Below, piece by piece: positions 32,510 through 35,570 of a DNA stretch of 35,570 nt; within the stretch, counting starts at the first letter, position 1, and each line of letters opens with the position of its first letter. The DNA is from Pseudomonadota bacterium. Its GTDB lineage: Bacteria > Myxococcota_A > Polyangia > Polyangiales > Polyangiaceae. The DNA is taken from positions 1 to 35,570 of the forward strand of contig JAEYVE010000191.1 in NCBI GenBank assembly GCA_023432025.1, given 5' to 3'. A program made the translations under genes and the position numbers. Below the pieces are notes generated by a model. That model searched no databases and had not been told where the DNA came from. It saw nothing but the letters and a program-made list of their open reading frames with translations.

Positions 32510-32658
32510 CTGCCGCACACCGGCTTACCTCGACCGAATGGGGCACGCGCCAGCACCGTAGCCAGCTGCCCGATTGGTAAGAAGGTCGTGACGTCGCTTC
32601 GCTCTCGTATGCATTGCTCGGACCCGCGTCGCTCCAAATGTGGGGAGGTGGATCCCGG

Positions 32659-32688
32659 TGCCACGAACTGGAAGGCTCCATCGTGGCA
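32659..32688 (-). terminator. Bulged hairpin downstream of fdx
   Basis: TGCCACGA (32659-32666) pairs with TCGTGGCA (32681-32688), and after a two-base bulge TGGA pairs with TCCA around an AGGC loop. It lies about 45-75 bases after the fdx stop on the minus strand. There is no T-run, so termination is uncertain. The rest of the 222-base gap (32510-32731) shows no gene. Confidence 0.35.
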
Positions 32689-32731
32689 GCGAGTCGGGCG
32701 TCGCGAATGATGCGCGCGCGACGAGCCGCGC

Positions 32732-33079
32732 TCACTTCTTCGGGCGCGTCTCGTTCGGGTGCTCGTTGTAGTACGCGTCCAGGCTCTCTTTGGAGATGCG
32801 CACGGCCACCGTGCCCTCGCGTACGATTTTGGCTTGGCACCCCAGGCGTGAGTTCATGCGCACGTCGAAGGCCTTGTCCAAAATGTCTTCTTCGTCCTCT
32901 TCGGCGTCGCTCAAGAGCTCGGCGCCCTGCTCGACGTACACGTGGCACGTCGAGCAAGCACAGACGCCCCCACACGCGTCGCCTTCGGGCGCGCCACACT
33001 TCTTGGAAGCCGAACGAATGTCGGTGCCGAGCGGCACTTCGACCTCGATGTCCTGATCGATGTATCTGACCTTCGCCAT
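32732..33079 (-). CDS. fdx: ISC-type [2Fe-2S] ferredoxin
   Basis: A 115-residue plant/adrenodoxin-type ferredoxin. The cluster ligands are Cys36, Cys42, Cys45 and Cys81, and Cys40 matches the extra conserved cysteine of E. coli IscFdx (pattern ACGGVCACSTCH). The acidic segment DAEEDEEDILDKA is typical. Fdx donates electrons in iron-sulfur cluster assembly. I chose ATG 33079 (MAKVRYIDQD) over 33088 because the fold begins there and GGTGAG lies four bases upstream. It follows hscA by 22 bases in the same operon. Confidence 0.93.
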   Translation of the reverse strand: MAKVRYIDQDIEVEVPLGTDIRSASKKCGAPEGDACGGVCACSTCHVYVEQGAELLSDAEEDEEDILDKAFDVRMNSRLGCQAKIVREGTVAVRISKESLDAYYNEHPNETRPKK

Positions 33080-33101
33080 CTGACTCACCGCGCCACTCTG
33101 C

Positions 33102-35060
33102 TCAGCGCGAACCGCGCTCTTCCTTCGCCCGTCTGTGGGCCTCGACCTGAGCGTCCACGCCCGTTGCGCCCTGGACCTCGCTCGCCACCGCCCCCACCGC
33201 CCGACCGGCGAGCGCCTTCGAAATGGCGCGATCCATGCGCCGCCCCGCCCAGGCGTGCGTCGCCTCGACGAGGTCGTCCAAACGCGTCTGCACCAGGCTA
33301 GCGTTTTCGGAGGCGGCGTTGCCGTCCCGTCCGAGTGCGCCTCCTAGCGCGACGATGGCGTCGTCGATACGACGACGCTCGTCCGCGCTCAGCAAGTCCG
33401 CGTCCTCCTCGAGCGACTTTTCCGTTGCGTGCAGCACCCGCTGGGCCTCCACGCGCACGTCCGCCAGACGACGCGCCTCCAGATCTTCCTCGCCGTGCTC
33501 GAGCGCGTCGATGAGCATGTCCTCGATTTCGTCTTCGCTGAGACCGTAGCTGGGCTTCACCTCGACGCGTTGAGTAACGCCCGTCGTGAGCTCCTTGGCG
33601 GTCACCGACAAGAGGTTGTTTTCGTCGACGTGAAACTCCACCTCGAGGCGCGCCATGCCGGCCGGCATGGGCGGGATGCCCTTCAAGCTGAAGCGCGCGA
33701 GCGAGCGACAGTCCTGCGCCAGCTCGCGCTCTCCTTGAACGACGTGCAGCTCGAAGCCCGTTTGATTGTCCGCGTAGGTCGTAAACGTGCTCTTGGCGCC
33801 CGCGGGGATGGTGGTGTTGCGCGGCAAAATCTTGTCCACGCCGCCGCCCATGGTTTCCATGCCGAGCGACAGCGGCAGCACGTCCAAGAGGAGCACTTCG
33901 TCGCTCTCGCTGGCCAGCAAATCCGCCTGAATCGCGGCGCCGTAGGCCACGACGAGATCCGGATCGATGTCCGAAAGCGGCTCGTTGCCGAACATTTCGG
34001 CCACGTAAGCTCGCACACGCGGCACGCGCGTCGAGCCACCGACCAGAATCACGCCGTCCACCTCTGCCGCAGACAAGCCCGCGTCACGCAGCGCACGCCG
34101 GCACGCGCGTCCCGTGCGCTCCAAGAGCGGTTGAATGAGCTCGTCCAGCTCGGCGCGCGTCATGCGAAACGACACGTCGCCGCCGCCCCGCGCAGGGAGC
34201 GACACTTCCACCTCGGCGCTCTCCGTCAGCGCGTGTTTGGCGCGCCGTGCGGCGTCCAGCGCCAGGCTCACCACCACCGCCGGAGCGCGCCCCGCGCCCT
34301 CGGAGAACCCCATGACGGAGAGCATGCGTTCTGCGACCAAGCGGTCGAAGTCGTCCCCGCCCAGCGCGCTGTCGCCACCCGTGCTCTTCACCTGAAACAC
34401 GCCGGCGTCGAGCAAAAGGATGGTGACGTCGAAGGTGCCGCCTCCCAAATCGTACACGGCGAACACGCCGTCCCTCTTTTTTTCGAGGCCGTACGCCAAA
34501 GCGGCGGCGGTCGGCTCGTTCAAGAGCCGCAGTACCTCGAGGCCTGCAAGTCGCCCCGCGTCCTTCGTTGCCTGACGCTGCGCGTCGTCGAAGTACGCGG
34601 GCACCGTGATGACGGCGCCGCCCACGTGCGTCAGCTGATCCACCGCGCTCTGACGCAAGCTCTTCAGAATTTCGGAGCTGACCTCGACGGGCGTCACCTG
34701 CCGGTCCCCCACGTCGAAGCGCACCGTGCGCGCTTCCTCTTCGTTCGCCGGCGAGGCAAATGCGTAGGCGCCCAAGAGCTCGGTTTGCGCGTCGCCGGCG
34801 CCGCGCCCCATGAAGCGCTTGGCGCTCGCGATGGTGCGCTCCGGCTCCCGCGTGGCGTACGCCTTGGCGGCCGCGCCGACGATGACGCTGCCGTGCGGCC
34901 CATAGTGAACCACGCTCGGCAAGAGGCCCGTCCCGTCGCACGTGGTGAGCGCATAGGGACGCCCGTCTCGCACCACGGCCACCGTGGAGTGTGTTGTCCC
35001 CAAGTCGATGCCAATGGCGGCGGGCGCCGCCTTGGGGTCGAAAATGTCCAGGAGTGCCAT
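33102..35060 (-). CDS. hscA: Fe-S assembly Hsp70 chaperone HscA
   Basis: A 652-residue Hsp70 of the HscA branch. HscA with HscB helps transfer clusters from the IscU scaffold. The nucleotide-binding domain has IGIDLGTTHSTVAVV (16-30), VYDLGGGTFDVTILL and VILVGGSTRVPRV; the substrate-binding domain starts near residue 400 (LLLDVLPLSLGMETMGGG). It lacks the DnaK-type acidic EEVD-like end, and the C-terminus is Arg/Glu-rich. HscA identity is supported by hscB upstream and fdx downstream; by sequence alone it could be called a DnaK-like protein. An 87-base gap separates it from hscB, with no clear ribosome site before the ATG. Confidence 0.93.
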   Translation of the reverse strand: MALLDIFDPKAAPAAIGIDLGTTHSTVAVVRDGRPYALTTCDGTGLLPSVVHYGPHGSVIVGAAAKAYATREPERTIASAKRFMGRGAGDAQTELLGAYAFASPANEEEARTVRFDVGDRQVTPVEVSSEILKSLRQSAVDQLTHVGGAVITVPAYFDDAQRQATKDAGRLAGLEVLRLLNEPTAAALAYGLEKKRDGVFAVYDLGGGTFDVTILLLDAGVFQVKSTGGDSALGGDDFDRLVAERMLSVMGFSEGAGRAPAVVVSLALDAARRAKHALTESAEVEVSLPARGGGDVSFRMTRAELDELIQPLLERTGRACRRALRDAGLSAAEVDGVILVGGSTRVPRVRAYVAEMFGNEPLSDIDPDLVVAYGAAIQADLLASESDEVLLLDVLPLSLGMETMGGGVDKILPRNTTIPAGAKSTFTTYADNQTGFELHVVQGERELAQDCRSLARFSLKGIPPMPAGMARLEVEFHVDENNLLSVTAKELTTGVTQRVEVKPSYGLSEDEIEDMLIDALEHGEEDLEARRLADVRVEAQRVLHATEKSLEEDADLLSADERRRIDDAIVALGGALGRDGNAASENASLVQTRLDDLVEATHAWAGRRMDRAISKALAGRAVGAVASEVQGATGVDAQVEAHRRAKEERGSR

Positions 35061-35147
35061 GAGTCGATTCGTGGGGCGCTTTTCGCCGCCAGGGCGTGAG
35101 CGCGCAAGAGCTTCCGCTCGAAGTGGTCAGAACGAACGAGGCGCGAC

Positions 35148-35570
35148 CTAACCGAGCTCGTCCTGCACCGCCTCCGCTTCGTCGAAGAAGCGTCGGAAGT
35201 AGCGCAGCTCCCCCAAGAGGGCGCGCAAGTGAGCCGTACCGGCTTCGCCTCGAGTCGCATCAGTGGGAGCGCTCTCGGAGCGCGACCCCAGCGCCTCCGC
35301 GAAACCCGCGCCGAGCTCCGAGAGCACACGCTCGCGCTCCCGCTCGACGACGCCGCACAAGGCAGTCAGCTGCGCCTTGTCTTTGCTCCGAGCGAGCTCA
35401 CGCAACGTTTCGCGGTGCTCCATCATGGTCATCAAAAACTCCGGCGAAGCGGGCGGCTCCGTGCCCTCGCCCAGCGACGCGCCCAAGCGCGCGAGCAAAG
35501 CCTCCGCGCGACGCGCTGGGTCCCGGAGCCTCCGAAACGCTTCGTTCACCTCGATCGCGCGGTTCAGGGC
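35148..35570 (-). CDS. hscB: Fe-S assembly co-chaperone HscB (partial)
   Basis: The window contains the C-terminal 140 residues; the frame is open to the window edge. ALNRAIEVNEAFRRLRDPARRAEALL is the end of the J domain of HscB, and the C-terminal helical domain follows (EFLMTMMEHRETLREL, AHLRALLGELRYFRRFFDEAEAV), which binds IscU. The HPD-containing start lies outside the window. An in-frame GTG at 35549 would give a shorter product but is not the natural start. HscB stimulates the HscA ATPase. Confidence 0.9.
   Translation of the reverse strand, partial: ALNRAIEVNEAFRRLRDPARRAEALLARLGASLGEGTEPPASPEFLMTMMEHRETLRELARSKDKAQLTALCGVVERERERVLSELGAGFAEALGSRSESAPTDATRGEAGTAHLRALLGELRYFRRFFDEAEAVQDELG

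Noticed and set aside
33429..35099. 556-codon plus-strand frame opposite hscA
   Set aside because: It is a shadow of hscA, His/Arg/Gln-rich, without domain features.

Overview
The window looks like chromosomal DNA of a high-GC Gram-negative bacterium, most likely a myxobacterium (Myxococcota, probably Polyangiales). The pointers are strong G/C preference at third codon positions, a DUF1207 outer-membrane protein, an NtrC-type sigma-54 regulator, an AgmX/TonB-C-like lipoprotein, an FHA-GAF-cyclase fusion and long Pro/Ser-rich linkers. This placement is an inference. I see no tRNA, rRNA, insertion sequence, prophage or CRISPR array.

Layout. 1-1849: a CHAD protein and a DUF1207 outer-membrane protein, convergent and overlapping by 34 bases. 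2002-3033: NAD-type isocitrate dehydrogenase, divergent from 3157-5924, where a ComM/YifB-like AAA+ protein is coupled to recA and followed by a strong terminator. 6087-9074: a 995-residue MshEN/GAF-like/HEAT fusion. 9202-9775: a small tail-anchored candidate, then a triple palindromic repeat. 9776-11833 (minus): lipoprotein and NtrC-like regulator. 11959-13167: NamZ-like (GH171/DUF1343) protein. 13228-14667 (minus): aminopeptidase P. 14818-16721: an MNIO (DUF692) enzyme coupled to a DUF2063 partner with no visible precursor peptide. 16848-18536 (minus): VLCAD-like acyl-CoA dehydrogenase. 18620-21541: folP-cdaA-cdaR, overlapping genes that join folate synthesis to c-di-AMP synthesis. 21554-23076 (minus): a UPF0158 gene coupled to a secreted helical protein. 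23199-24707 (minus): glycerol kinase. 24832-26688: FHA-GAF-adenylate/guanylate cyclase. 26689-27147: gene-free, with a degenerate 37-bp tandem repeat. 27148-30541: accA, a strongly degenerate phosphoglycerate kinase, tpiA and secG. 30581-32194: GT-C-like glycosyltransferase. 32258-32509: a small membrane protein. 32732-35570 (minus): the end of an ISC iron-sulfur operon, hscB-hscA-fdx, with hscB cut by the window edge.

How the genes fit together. Most are housekeeping: TCA cycle, recombination, folate, c-di-AMP, fatty-acid synthesis and oxidation, glycerol and triose metabolism, protein export and Fe-S assembly. The most unusual items are three. First, the phosphoglycerate kinase at the usual pgk-tpiA-secG locus has lost most 3-phosphoglycerate- and nucleotide-binding residues. 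Second, a promoter layout recurs in which a -10 of the TASSCT type ends only 7-11 bases before the start codon, often with TTGnnn 17-18 bases further upstream; this suggests widespread leaderless or near-leaderless transcription. Third, there is an orphan MNIO/DUF2063 pair. Several non-coding tandem repeats and palindromic arrays also have no obvious explanation.
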